64,000 nt of DNA from Coprinellus micaceus (taxonomy: Eukaryota; Basidiomycota; Agaricomycetes; Agaricales; Psathyrellaceae), in contig OX596344.1 of NCBI GenBank assembly GCA_951394405.1, forward strand, positions 1,178,001-1,242,000, in the 5' to 3' direction. Under the pieces are notes generated by a model. It was not told where the DNA came from. It saw only the letters and a program-made list of their open reading frames with translations, and searched no databases. This document shows positions 1 to 11,524 of the stretch, one piece after another; position 1 is the stretch's first letter, and the number at the start of each line of letters is the position of its first letter. The translations under genes and the position numbers were made by a program.

Positions 1-102
1 ATTATCGATCCTAGTTAAAGGCGACGTTCCGATTTTGGAGCTCCTTGTCTTTCTCATCTCTTCCCCCACATCGTAGCACCTGTAGCGGAGGCCGTTTCGG
101 GC

Positions 103-1179
103 ATGTCAAATCCTTCGACAAACGCGCTGACTCAAGCGTCCTCTCGGAGCTCGAGGTTTTATCACGAAACTGTCGTTTTCGAGGTAGGTTTGTCGGAGGG
201 AGACATTATAGTCCTATCAGGGCACTGAAGAACTGAAAGATAGAAGGCACATTGTATGGCGTTTCCAAGCACGGACTCCAGCAGTGGTCTCGATCTTTCT
301 TCCGTGATTTGTTCGCCCAACCGCAACTTCATGGGGAGCAGAGGGAGGGGGAGTCGGACACAAACCCAATCAGGCCACCTCAAGTTACAGCTTTTGAGTT
401 TGAGAGTCTAGTGGAAGTTATCTATTCGAAGTGAGTACCCGAAATTTATGGATTGGCATCGGTGATAACTGAGAACTTGAACGTTGACCGGCGCTGTCTT
501 CATCATACACAATATATTTAGCCAGCTGAGTGGGCCACTCAACTTGTCGAAGGATCAGTGGGTCGGTGTTTTGAAGCTCGCGAGGCGGTGGGATATGCCT
601 GAGGTACGCCGTTTTGAGCTAAACTCGGTGCCCAGCCAATAAACATTACATCAGGTAGCCAGGCTGGCCATTGAGAACCTGGATTCTGTCCAGCTCACCC
701 CCCTCGAGAAAGTTCGACTGGGAAAGGCCCATCACGTTCTCAGTTGGATAACCGATGGATACGCTTTTCTGGTTGGGGATGTCTCTCCGGTCTCCTTCGA
801 GTTCGACGATCTCAAGATTCTCGGGTTGGAGACTGCCTGTCGCATCCTCTACGCTCGGAACGACGTCCTCCGCGCGACATCAAAGAGGAACGATACATTG
901 TACTGCGGGAACTGCCTAAGGTACAAAGGGTCGTGGTGTGGGCTTTGGATCCAGCCACAGGGGACTTCCAGTGGTAACTCGGATCCCTACAAGTGCACCA
1001 CTTGTCATGTGTCCGCCGAGACTTCTTACGATGGAGCCTTGATCTACCTCAGGCCCTCATCAGTAGACCCAGGGGTAGTTAGCTCTGCCATTGCAGCCAA
1101 GGTCGTCCAGGTCTTCCGAGAGGACATTGAGAGGGCGGAGGGGCAGGATTCAGTCTCCGAAGCCGGCATCCCATCGTAA
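103..1179 (+). CDS. BTB/POZ protein with C-terminal CxxC pair (paralog 1)
   Basis: Four exons: 103-183, 240-430, 522-603, 655-1179; they sum to 292 codons plus stop. Exon 1 ends in the family signature FYHETVVFE, and the next exon opens IEGTLYGVSKHGL, the start of a BTB fold (beta hairpin, then helices with SRSFFRDLF). Exon 3 holds WVGVLKLARRWDMPE. Exon 4 is the family C-terminal domain: LEKVRLGK, a helix LGLETACRILYAR, then CGNC and CTTC about 33 residues apart, which suggests a zinc ribbon. BTB domains dimerise and often bind cullin-3; whether this one does is unknown. Its D/NENPIRL loop is the most diverged of the seven paralogs (TNPIRPPQV). The same intron positions occur in all seven. 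Function unknown. Confidence 0.85.
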
Positions 1180-1606
1180 TCATGACAGTCACCAGATCTT
1201 GCGCCAGGTCCCTCGCAGAAAGTAGAACTGGAGCTATTACTAATGTCCTGGCGGTTTTTGATGTGGATGCTGAGGAGGCAGAGAGGTGAAATTCGTTCCC
1301 TGTGACTGGCATCCCGTCTCGGTAGTCGCTCTGGCCTTGCATCGACTCGTCAGACATGCACATTATACCGTATCCTTCTTTAGGTATACAGAACTAGTGC
1401 TATGCGATTCTGTGGGGTTTTTGATCGAGATGTTACAGGATATGGTTTGCCAGAACTGTATCTTTACGTTAAGCGCCCGTGGCCCACTGCCTCCCCCGTG
1501 AATACCGGTCGCGACGCCTGTGGTCCGTGCGTGGGTTCCACGGAAGCAGAATCGTCCCTTATCGATCTCTCATACGGCCTCCAGCCCACATCCACGTTCA
1601 AACGAG
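1180..1606. other. Intergenic: 3' end of paralog 1 and promoter of paralog 2
   Basis: No convincing coding exon on either strand. It contains the shared TAAGCGCCCG motif described separately. Confidence 0.6.
1470..1479 (+). promoter_or_regulatory. Shared upstream motif TAAGCGCCCG
   Basis: Lies 128 bp upstream of the start codon of BTB paralog 2, on the gene strand. The same decamer, or one substitution from it, occurs at similar distance upstream of four other BTB paralogs. A role in transcription initiation is inferred. Confidence 0.5.
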
Positions 1607-2678
1607 ATGCCCAACCCTTCCGATGCTCCGAAGCCTTCTGTCTCCCGAGGGAGGCACTACTACGAGACCGTCGTGCTCGAGGTAACCACCTCCTCCATAC
1701 TGGCATCGACGCACTTAGCTCAAAACGATACATAGGTCGAAGGGACTGTGCATCGCGTTCCTAAGCATGGACTTGAGGAATGCTCATCTGTCTTTCGTAA
1801 AATGTTTTCTCCTCCTCCTCGTGCCAGTGAATCGACACCGGGAACACAGAGTCCGAGTCCTAAGGAAGGAGGCGCGGATGAAACCCCGATCAAGTTGGTT
1901 GGATGTACGAACGAGGAGTTCGAGAGTTTAATCGATGTTATGTATCCCTTGTAAGCTCTCCCTTTTTGAAGAGCTCGCCGCGTATAACCGCCATTAGATT
2001 GAAGCGAACGCCGGAACTCTCCAAAGAGGAGTGGATTGGCGTCTTGAAGCTTTCAAGACTTTGGGACATGCCCGAGGTAACGGACCTCGACAATTCGTTG
2101 CTCCCGGTGCTGAAGCAAAGCTCTAGGCCGCTGGAATTGCAATTGAAAAGCTTAGCAGCTTTGACTTGAAGCCAGTCGAGAAGATCAACCTCGGAAAGGC
2201 GCATGGCGTTCCGACATGGTTGAAGGAGGGATACACTGCTTTAGTGGACGATCTGTCCAAGGCGTCTCTCTCTGAGATGACAGGACTTGGCTGGGAGACT
2301 TCCTTCCGCATTCTCTGGGCCAGAGACGAGATAGCAAGGTCGCAGACCGCTCCCAACTCAGGTGGGTATTGGATCAATTCACAAGACGTTCTGTGCGGGT
2401 ACTGCTGGGGCGTGTACAAGAGGAAGGTCGTGGTGTCAAACAACGGATCCTCCTGCGGCACCTGCGGCCAGCACTATGCCTCAGTGCAGTGGGGAATCCA
2501 GATACCCTCCTCTACAGTCCTGAGCTTAACGACCCCTCAAACCACTGTAGATGCGAGGGCAAAGGTAGTCGAGGACAAGGTCGCCGAAGTCTTCCAAGAG
2601 GAGCTGAACGATGCGGAGAGGAGGAATACGCCAGTTGATAGTGCTGCGGCCAGTGCGAGTGCGGGTGATCTGACTTAG
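1607..2678 (+). CDS. BTB/POZ protein with C-terminal CxxC pair (paralog 2)
   Basis: Exons 1607-1681, 1736-1950, 1998-2076 and 2127-2678 give 306 codons plus stop. Order: short variable N-terminus ending HYYETVVLE; BTB core from VEGTVHRVPKHGL to FESLIDVMYP; linker EEWIGVLKLSRLWDMPE; C-terminal domain FDLKPVEKINLGK, WLKEGYTALVDDLSKAS, LGWETSFRILWARDEIA, then CGYC and CGTC 19 residues apart. The C-terminal half is nearly the same as that of the paralog at 15902-16947 on the other strand, so the two are close duplicates. No catalytic motif is visible. A scaffold or adaptor role is inferred from the BTB fold only. Confidence 0.88.
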
Positions 2679-2990
2679 GCGGTATCTAAAGGCAAAAGAA
2701 GAGAAGATGAAGTGGTTCATATACTCCTCACATAGTCCCGTCGCTACGCTCATTGCATAAACCTTTCAAAGGAGTTCTTGGTCGTCACCTCTGTCATTTC
2801 GTCGCGCAATTCAGTTTCCGTTGTCTAGCCTCTAAGCCTCCTCCGGCCTGGCGCGTCGCTGACTTGGAGCTGGCTTACTCTGCAAATAAACGGGAGTATA
2901 TAGGCGCTGGTGCCCGGAAGCAGATGACGCCTAGTCGTGCCTCCGTCCCCGTATCACCAATCAATCTGTTCTCTTTCCTGAACCATCACT

Positions 2991-3889
2991 ATGTCCTCGA
3001 CTCGCTTTCCCAAGCTCGTCGCTTTCGATCTAGAGTGCGTCGTGCATCTCCAACCTAAAGTTATCCGGGGAGAATCATTCGACGGGGATACTGAGAAGAC
3101 AGCCTTCTGTGAATAGTTATACCCTCTGGGATTTGTGGGTCGATACACATGTTGATGGTGAGCACGTTCCCCCGATAATGTTTGCTGGCAGGATCAGGAC
3201 AGGGGCTGAAGGGAGGACATTCGCAGGCCCGCTGCATCGGAAGGCTCAGCGTATAAACGAAGTCCTCGATAGGAACAACCAGCCGATATCGTTCTACCGG
3301 GATGTAGCGGACATCTTTCACAAGATACGGGCGTATAGGTTCGAGGACGCGGAGGGTGCAGAGGACAGAGTGGTGATTGCTGCATGCTCGAGGACGCACG
3401 CGCCAGATTTGTGAGTGCCATGACGCGGTGTTGGACTCGGCTCCTGATGCGAATACAGGGCAAGACAGTGCCTCAACCTCCTCCTCGTTCCCTCTCCCCA
3501 CAATTTAGAGGCAGAAACGGCACAACCGACCACTGCGATTACATTCTTTGACGAGTTGGAGATCTACCCAGGTAATTGCTGTCCCCCTACCTTAGAAGCC
3601 GGAGCGAACTAAGGGACGACTGGCGCAGGCTCGAAACTCACGCACTTCAAACGCTTGCACAAACGGACGGGGATAGCATACGAGGACATGCTATTCTTCG
3701 ATGACGAACGGCGAAATGGGGAGGTCGAGAAGCTGGGTGCGTGTTATATCTCTTCTCTCCCTTGGAATACCTCACTCGACGACTTCCGTAATTGATATAG
3801 GGGTGACATTCATCCATGTCCCAACCGGCCTGAACCACAAGGTTTTCGAGGATGGCCTGGCGCGGTGGCGGAAGAGAAGGTCAGATTAG
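2991..3889 (+). CDS. MDP1: Magnesium-dependent phosphatase 1 (HAD superfamily)
   Basis: Five exons: 2991-3034, 3117-3410, 3459-3571, 3629-3736, 3801-3889 (215 codons). Splicing exon 1 to 2 creates the catalytic HAD motif DLDYTLW, with Asp13 as nucleophile and Asp15 as acid/base, followed by the family motif WVDTHV. Motif II is the Ser of IAACSRT. Lys in FKRLHKRTG and the acidic pair of MLFFDDERRN form the Mg site. The length is slightly above the usual ~165-200 residues because of a loop near residues 135-145. MDP-1 enzymes dephosphorylate phosphotyrosine and protein-bound sugar phosphates (family knowledge). It appears intact and cytosolic. Confidence 0.92.
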
Positions 3890-4250
3890 CTTTACGCGCC
3901 TGAGAACGCAGCGTATGGATGGATGGCCTCTTATACACAGATGAATAGACGCCCGTCGATCGCTGGTCTCGACCGGCGCTTGCTCCAGGGCACCTGATCG
4001 TACGCGACCTGGGGACGTCATAGGCTGGGACGCCGAGCTGCATGTTGGGGTTCAAAGTGTCTAAGGTAACCCACGATTCTCGAGGAACTTGGCTTACTTC
4101 ATTTGAGACAAGCTCCCCGCAAACTAGAGGACGAGCTGTAGTTCTATTTGGTGATAGGCACTGCTCAAGCCTGCTCTCGAAGTCGCTTAAGCACAAAGCT
4201 CATCTTGAACAGCTGTTCGCTGGCGCCAAACGGCCATCGACCAAAGCTAC
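3890..4250. other. Intergenic, nothing recognised
   Basis: No coding signal supported. This is the presumed upstream region of the first CYSTM-like gene. Confidence 0.5.
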
Positions 4251-4618
4251 ATGTCGAAGAGATCGAAAGAGCCATACGACATCGCTGGTAGGTACTCTTC
4301 CCTTTCTTTCACGTACCCGGCCACTGACGACCCACTCTCCCCACGTCACGAAGATCCATACCCAACCCATGGCCCCCCAAACCCATACTATGGGTCACAG
4401 CACCCGCCCGATGTCGTCTATGTGCAACAACCAGTTCCCACTCGGGCAATGGGTGGTGTGGACGAAGAATGTCTGTGTTATGGGTGGTGAGTGCCCGGAT
4501 CTGTTCGCCTCTCGATCTCTGCTGAGTACAGCGTGGCTATAACCTACTGGTCAATACGCACAGCTTCGCAGGGATCTTGGTTGGACTGTGGTGTCTGTTT
4601 TGCGCTCTCATCTTGTAG
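4251..4618 (+). CDS. CYSTM-like Pro-rich tail-anchored peptide (copy 1)
   Basis: Exons 4251-4287, 4354-4486, 4564-4618 encode 74 residues. The N-terminal half is Pro/Tyr-rich and contains PPDVVYVQQPVP. The C-terminus is Cys-rich and hydrophobic, ECLCYGC then ILVGLWCLFCALIL, ending in a membrane segment. This layout matches the eukaryotic CYSTM (cysteine-rich transmembrane) stress-tolerance module, usually tail-anchored. The last acceptor was chosen at 4563 because it keeps the hydrophobic tail in frame, as in copy 2. Intron 1 is 66 nt, a multiple of three, so its retention would stay in frame. A tandem copy follows at 4976. Confidence 0.75.
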
Positions 4619-4975
4619 TCGCTGCTCCGTTTCATCACCCTGCCTACGAATTGGAAATCGTTTTCGTTACTGACTCCCTTCCTCGCCGCTCCACGACCAG
4701 GCATATTTGGATCGTGGTCACGGTGCGTCCCATGTCTCGGGGCTGGTGGTCGGGATACCCGAGACGCAAAGCCTACTGCGGTTGGAGATGGGGGCGGGCA
4801 TCTAGTCTCACCTCAGTTTTGAGACATGCCAGTTAGCCTCTAAGATTGTGGGTCTGTCAATGCGAGTGTTTCTCTCGACCCCGTTACCTTCTTTCCCTCG
4901 ACTTCCTCACATTCGGCTGCTACGAGATAGCTTCTGTCCCTTGCTCCCCTTCGAACACCAACCTGGAACGACATA
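4619..4975. other. Intergenic between the two CYSTM-like genes
   Basis: No gene seen; the presumed promoter of copy 2. Confidence 0.5.
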
Positions 4976-5536
4976 ATGAGAAATCCAGAGCAAGCCTACG
5001 GCGCTCCCCAAGGCGGTTCGTATTTTATTTCGCGTCCTTTCCTCTTCTCACCATTCGCCTCTCTCCTGCAGAAAAGCCCCCGCCGCCCTACGGCCCTGGT
5101 TCTGGAGGACCTCCTCCTGCCCCTCAGGCCACTCTCGCTGCACCCCAGCCCAGGGCCAAGTACTACAGCTCCGGCCCTTTACCAGCACATAATGCTGGGT
5201 ACTATGGTCCTCCGCCGCCACAGCCAGACGTGGTATATGTGCAGCAGCCCGTGCCTGTTAAGCCGCCGATGGATGGGGGTGGCGGGTGTTGTGGGACCTG
5301 TTGTGGGTGGTGAGTTCCAACTCATTCAGTTCCTCTTCAGTTTCGTGGCCTGGGCTGGCCCTAGACATACATTCCTCGGGCGCCAGACTACACCCGCTTC
5401 ACTTCATTGTGCTTCTTTCTCCACCGCAGTTGCTCTTCGGGTGACCATAGAAATTATCGGACCACGCTGACCGCTCCGCAGTATAACAGGATGCTTGATA
5501 GGGATGTTTTGCTGGCCGTGCGCTATCATCTTGTAG
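4976..5536 (+). CDS. CYSTM-like Pro-rich tail-anchored peptide (copy 2)
   Basis: Exons 4976-5015, 5072-5309, 5482-5536 encode 110 residues. It shares the block PDVVYVQQPVP with copy 1 and has a longer Pro/Gly/Ala-rich N-terminal part. The tail reads CCGTCCGC, then CLIGMFCWPCAIIL, and ends directly at the stop. All three introns keep the positions of copy 1, so this is a tandem duplication. Proteins of this type are reported to sit in plasma membrane or vacuolar membranes and help resist stress and metals. That role is family knowledge, not shown here. Confidence 0.8.
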
Positions 5537-6330
5537 TGGTTCATCCTCTACCATTAGTTATCAGCATCACCATTTGCTTTGATCTCCTGCAACCTATGCT
5601 ACACATTCTTGACTACGATTAGACGCCCATGCTTGCCCCCCACCTTCTGCTCCCAGACCTCCTACCCCCTGATTCTTGACAACTGCGCACCGTTTCCATG
5701 GCGAATCACCATTTCGGTGCCATTCTGTCCCAAAAAAGCACATTCCATGACGTATTCCAGAGCGAGTTAATTTTGATCGCCATTGATCACCCTGCCTGTG
5801 CAAAGTTCATCCAATTCACCTTGGCTCGGTCCTGCTGGCATTCATCCCCGCTCCTCCCTTTCTCTACGTGCTCAGTACTCAAACTCTCAGTTCAATATTT
5901 CTCTTTTCTTCTCATAAGGGCCACGGTCTATTGTATAGACCCACTGAAGTGTCTGGTACGTAGAACTGCCACGCCACCGGGCTCGGAATGGGCCCCAGAA
6001 GTCAGCGAGGAGCTAATTCCAACGTTGAGCAGGCGCAGAATTGGGTCTAACCCGAGAAGGCATTCACTAAGAAGCTGCGAGTCGGCCAGCTCCTTCGATT
6101 TCGATCCACCGCACTCTTCGCCCGCACCCGGGTCAAACCATTCCGTTCAATTGTCTCTGACTACCCCCTGCTTCGTGCCAGACAATTGGGTCTCCACCAG
6201 CTGGCCACCACACACGCAGGCGCGAATTCCCGGCACATACCTCGGCGGTGAATAGGATCACCAACCGCGAGGACATCATAGTCTCTCAGCAACAGCGAAC
6301 CAAACCGTAGTCGGGGCAAAATCGTCAGCA
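5537..6330. other. Intergenic, 0.8 kb
   Basis: A long ORF (5698-6255, +) lacks recognisable protein features and has no homologous-looking splice structure. I see no gene here. Confidence 0.5.
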
Positions 6331-7898
6331 ATGAACCGGATAGCGCGATTCGTCGTCGCAGCTCTCGCCATCGTTGTGGGGCTGCATTACCTTCTCGTGT
6401 TCACTCACGAGGGGTACGCGAAGGCTACCTCATTTCCTATCGGCAAGTCGTCGTCGACGACACCTCCATTGACACCTGAATCGAAGGACGACACCATCCT
6501 TGTCTCAACCCCTTTAAACAGCGAACCCCACGTCGACGCATTCCCCACCTCCCAAAAACTTGCCAACGCCACCTTCATCATCCTCTGCAGGAACTCCGAT
6601 CTGGCGTCCACCATTCGTAGCGTCCGTGAAATCGAGGACAGGTTCAACCACAGATACGGGTACCCATACGTTTTCCTCAACGAGGTGCCGTTCACCAAGC
6701 AGTTCCAAGAACGCTTGAGCAACGTTGTGAATAAGAAGAGTAAAGCGGAGTTTGGGGTTATACCTCATGACCATTGGTACCAGCCCGATAGCATTGATGA
6801 GGATAAGGCGAAGGCGGGAAGGGAGAAGATGCAGAAGGATAATGTGATCTATGGAGGGAGTGTGAGTTACCGGAATATGTGCAGATTCAATTCGGGGTTC
6901 TTCTTTAGGCATCCTTTGGTGAGTCCTTCGATCACTTGCGAGGTGCTATACGGGGTATTGACGGGATTTACGAAATGCAGGTCCAGAAATACCGATGGTA
7001 CTGGCGTATCGAGCCCGACGTCCACTTCCACTGTGACATCAACCACGACCCATTCCGGTACATGGAGGACAATGGGAAGTCCTACGGTGCGCATCGCTAT
7101 CTCGTCACTATCTAGGACGGAAACTGGATATTGTCGGTACTGACCTCGCTTCGCTCGTAGGCTTCACGATAACAATGTATGAATACGAAGCCACCATCCA
7201 AACCCTCTGGAGTACCGTCAAGTCATTCATGTCCAAGCATCCCGAATACGTAACGCCGGATAACGCTCTGGGATTTATGGAAAAGGATGACGGAAAATAT
7301 AATCTGTGTCATTGTACGTTCCTTTTTCCCTCCCTTTTCCTTCTGCTCTCACTTACCCCTTCCTGGTACCCTTCGATGATAACCCTCGTAGTCTGGTCAA
7401 ACTTCGAAATTGCTGACATGGACTTCTGGCGCGGCGAGGCTTACACGAAGTTCTTCGAATATCTTGACGAGCAAGGCGGGTTTTACTACGAGGTGCGTTG
7501 ACACCCGCGTTTTGATTCTCAAGACGCTAGCACCCTTCCAAGCTTGGCCCCTCACTAACGGTTGTCTTGTAGCGTTGGGGCGATGCACCCGTCCACAGTA
7601 TCGGTGCCGCCATCTTCCTCAATAGGACGCAGATTCATTTCTTCGATGAGATCGGGTACGAACATAACCCATACACACATTGTCCTAAGCTCGGCACGAA
7701 CTGGAAAGATGGGAGCTGTAGCTGCGATCCGGCAAAGAGTTTCGGTGCGTAAATTCCTCCTTCCCTGTTGAAGGCTTCGTCTCGGGTCGAAGGCACGATA
7801 AACGAGAGGATTTCTGACTAACAACCATCATCCCAGACTACGACGGCTACTCGTGCATGGCGAAGTGGGACAAGTTCATGGGGTTGCTGAGTAGCTGA
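6331..7898 (+). CDS. Alpha-1,2-mannosyltransferase, KRE2/KTR family (GT15)
   Basis: Six exons: 6331-6918, 6981-7086, 7161-7313, 7392-7492, 7573-7744, 7837-7898; 393 residues. It is a type II Golgi protein: a hydrophobic anchor at residues 5-25, a Ser/Thr/Pro stem to about 80, then the catalytic domain. Family marks are NATFIILCRNSDL, FNHRYGYPYVFLN, YWRIEPDVHF (metal/GDP-mannose site, near residue 207), SNFEIADMDFWRGEAY (the Glu is the proposed catalytic residue), and the C-terminal HFFDEIGY with CSCDP. It transfers mannose from GDP-mannose to O- and N-glycans of secreted and cell-wall proteins. It appears complete, with no frame breaks. Confidence 0.95.
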
Positions 7899-8269
7899 TC
7901 TAGGGAAGCGAAAATGAACAAAAGTCCTTTGGGAGTGGGTCAGGAGCCTTGCGCCAGGCTGGAGGGAAGGAAGATCGACTGCCAGAGATCGAACGGAGGG
8001 ATGCGACAGATATCCTGGGACGACTGCTTTATTTACCATAGACATACTCATACTAGATCCTCTTGCTGCATTTACGTATATCTTAGTTGCGCTATCATTT
8101 AATTGCATGTACTATATCTGGCCATTGGCAGGCGATGCGGAGCAGTCAGAGGCAATGGGGTAGGCAAGAGAAAAGGATGTAGACTCTACGTCTGACTGAA
8201 CTATGTCAAGGCTCAGGACAGTCTGGTTGCTTGGACTCTCGCCTCCTTCCTCTCGAAACCCAGCAAAAA

Positions 8270-8370
8270 TGGTTCAACCCAGATTCGAACTGGAGACCTT
8301 CTGTGCGCTTCCTCAACCCTCCTGGAACTCGGTGTGAGACAGAAATCACAACCAACTAGACCATTGAACC
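8270..8370 (-). tRNA. tRNA-Val(CAC) with 27-nt intron
   Basis: On the minus strand the acceptor stem GGTTCAA pairs with TTGAACC and is followed by discriminator A. The D arm GTCTAGTTGG is present. The anticodon stem TCTGT/ACAGA encloses loop CTCACAC (anticodon CAC), and the T arm is CCAGTTCGAATCTGG. An intron of about 27 nt follows position 37, the canonical eukaryotic place. All stems pair well. Confidence 0.93.
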
Positions 8371-9869
8371 TATGCTTTTAATTTCACCACATGCCGAAAA
8401 GGAGAGGTGCGGGAGAGGAACGAGGAGGTGATGGTGACGCGCGGGAAAATTGAGAGCGCGCCTGGGTCGCGTGATCGTGTTTGCTGTCGGAGTTTGGATT
8501 CAGGCTTTTTCTTGAACCATGACCACCTCCACCACTGCCAGTACTGAGGCTCTCCTTGCTTTACGGCCACGATACTTGGGAGAAGGAGCACTACTTCAAC
8601 ATGAGAACACCTCCAAATCTCGTATCTGGGTGATAGGCGGAGCTCCAAGCCAAAACCGCTTGGGGAATCTCAGGCTCCTCTGCCCTCTGGGGAGCGGTTG
8701 CGTCTGCAGGGGTAGCATGTCCTTCTATTCCCGATTCCTGGACCCTCAAACTACCTTGGCTCATCATTCCCTGTCTCCTCGCTCCACAACATGCTGCAAA
8801 CTCTGGCGAGCCCAAAGCGCGACTATCCTTCGAGACCGGCCTGGTTCTGGTTCTTCAGCCAAGGGATCCCGCTGAACTTATAATTACAGCCACGTCACTT
8901 CAGCGGTCTCTGATTGAACACTCTAGCTGGTCCAAGTCAACGGGCAGCGAAGGGCTCGTGGTTCCTCAGCTTGTTTCCACTCCTGGTATCTGCAGGAATA
9001 TCCGCCGCCACCGCATCCCGACAATCTGCGCCTTTATTCCACAGCCCCGCCCTTGCCTTGTTCTTGCCTTGCCTCTCAAGGACCACTTCGGTGTATAGGG
9101 TCCAATACGTACAGATATCGGATGGTCTCGAAGAACTCGTCATCGAAGTGTCGCACCAATCTCCCTTTTTCAGGTCCTGTCGTAAATTTCTTCGGTCAGC
9201 AACCCACCAGCACTGATGGCCAGCCCGCCTACAGAAGAACCCTAACCGCAAAGTTCACCAAAAAGCTGTAAAATGAATTGAGCTTCTCGCGTTCTGGGGC
9301 TCACCGAGCGGGCACCGTTGGCCGCCTCTACTACCAAGGGCTTGCATTGACAGACCTCCCCGGGACATCGTGACTCTTTTTCGCCTTGGAACCTACCTCT
9401 TTAGAACAGCCTCGTTGTCGGACCCTATTGAGCGACGACGTATTCGAATGGGTTGGCCAACAGGATAAACTCAGCTTCCCCACCAAGAAACGCCTTCTGG
9501 TCAGGCTGCTGGGGACTAGGTAACTCTTCGCAGGCTATATGGCTGCGGTTTGAACTATACTAAAAGCGTGTCGAGCAGCTGTACCTTGGGCTGAACAAAT
9601 GGCTCGGATAGTATGTGGCCGTGCCCATCATCTCGCCATTTTCTCGCCCCCTCTCGTTTATTTCGCCCTGACGTCGTGTGAATCGAAAGATTCCGTTAAC
9701 ACTATGACTTGGTCATGGCCCGCTATATGGGCGCACATTAAGGTTTACATTGACGCTAGCGCGATCGATAAAAGGAGTGGAAAGGTTGGCGAACTCTGGG
9801 TCAAGTCCTTTCGACCCTCGTTGCCTCTCAGCGGCCCTCTCAGCACGCCTACCCAGGCTACCCCAAGTT
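8371..9869. other. Intergenic, 1.5 kb, nothing recognised
   Basis: Several short ORFs on both strands, none with recognisable composition or splice continuity. Part is presumably upstream sequence of the membrane protein gene that follows. Confidence 0.45.
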
Positions 9870-11184
9870 ATGTCCCTTTCACGCCCCGATTACTGGATTC
9901 CTCATCTCTCCAACTATGCATTCGGCCTTATTGATCACACCAAGGATGGCGACCCAGTTCAACACATCCAGGGTACCCATCCTCTGGATTACGTCGTAGC
10001 TATCTTCGTGACCGTCGTACTTCTCAGTATGTTCACCCATATTGATTCAAATCCCAAACTGACGTGGCGAAAGCCGGCCAACTGTTCTTTTTGAGGAAGT
10101 TTATCCGGCGCGCTCGAAAGTGGTGCTCCAACACAAAGAAAGAGCTCGCCGCAACCGGAAGCATCCAGGCCAATCGAACCCTCCCCATCCTCCTAATCAC
10201 TTCTTTTCTCGGGACTCTCACCGCAGTGACCTGTGTCCTACTTCTCGCCAACTTCATGATGCGCACCTGGTCCCTTGGTTGGGTGCGGTACCCCAACGAA
10301 CCGATGGTGAACTGGAGCGCCGACAGCCGCGACCAGCGAGTCAACTGCTCTGCTGGTAACACACACTGTATGTCGTGGTCCAAGTCGTTTGACTTCGCTG
10401 TAGAGGGACTGGAGAAGGCCACTGCGTTCCTTATGCAAACTTCAGTGTTCGTCGCGACCTGTCTACTGGTGTGTACAATATCAAGACCTCACGGTAGGTG
10501 TGGGGCCGACACGCATGGTAGGCGTATCGAGGCTTCACCATCTCAAAGAATAAGACACTGGTCGCTGGGCTCTCGATCGCTTCTCTTGTCGTGTTTGCGG
10601 GTACGTTGTTAAGCTTCGGATAATCCCCGATGTTCGTTTCTTATGAATCCCCTCGCGCTGCTTAGGGAGCACCATCGCTGCAATGGCCACGATCTACTGC
10701 AACCCTTTCGAGTGGAAGTGGGAGGGAGCTTGGCTCTACTATCCCTACCAGTGGTGATCCCACGCAAAGCACCTACCTTATGGTCACGAACATCACCCCG
10801 ATCATCTCCACGATCGCCTTAGTCGTCCTCAACATCATCACCTCCGTGATTGAGACCCGTGGGAAGGCCGGCGCTCGCCTCAGTGCGGTTGTGTTCGACG
10901 CCGCCCTTCCCTCTACCGTCGTTGGGATCGCCCTTTGGTTCATCCCGATCTATGGGGTTGAATCCAGTGCGTTCTTCTACATGAACAAGGTTAGGTATAC
11001 CTTGAGAACGTTGTGGGCTTCCCTCCTGGTACGTTCTCGCAAATATGGGGTTCCCATCTAATTGGCATGTAATTTATAGATCGTCGCACCTCAGCACCTC
11101 CTCATCAAGCCTCCGCCGGCAGAGGATTGCAAAGATCAGCAAAGAGACGAGAAGGTACTAAACGAGTCTGAGACCCAAGCCTAA
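9870..11184 (+). CDS. Polytopic membrane protein, family not identified
   Basis: Start ATG 9870 (exon 9870-10026, intron 10027-10073, second exon from 10074). Hydrophobic stretches suggest five or more membrane spans: LPILLITSFLGTLTAVTCVL; LMQTSVFVATCLLV; LVAGLSIASLVVFAGSTIAA; IISTIALVVLNIITS; STVVGIALWFIP. The last exon starts at 11080 and ends in a polar, acidic tail. The pattern resembles the large Agaricomycete group of seven-span proteins with VWGR after a span. Two junctions are unsettled: near 10470-10560 (possible VWGRHAW exon) and near 10712-10751, where only a 40-nt intron restores the frame. Either the introns are very short or the gene is decaying. Confidence 0.55.
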
Positions 11185-11524
11185 GCCGACAGGGAAATGG
11201 TTCCCTTTACAGCCTCTAGCGTCTCTGAATGAATTTCCGATGACCCAAATTGCCCATGCGCTCACGTCTAACGATCCAGATTTACTTTCGTCCTCCGAAC
11301 TAACTCCCGTGGCAATCGTGTATGCATGCTCAATATTAACATTTTTTCAGTTCATCTTACCTCCCTCGACGAGACGATCATCCAGGCTTCACGCACACGA
11401 TCACCGGTGTAAAATGGGGCGAGGGGTGGACTCAAGAAATGAAACATCCACCCACGACAAAACTATTTTCGTAAGTACATTCCGACATTCTTTCGGAGTC
11501 TTGTGCCGTCCGTTCCATTACCGT
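11185..11524. other. Intergenic between convergent genes
   Basis: Nothing recognised. Confidence 0.5.

Noticed and set aside
8862..8882. CCCGCTGAACTTA, identical to a 13-nt piece of the fungal LSU rRNA 5' end
   Set aside because: The match does not extend on either side, so it is not an rDNA fragment worth calling.
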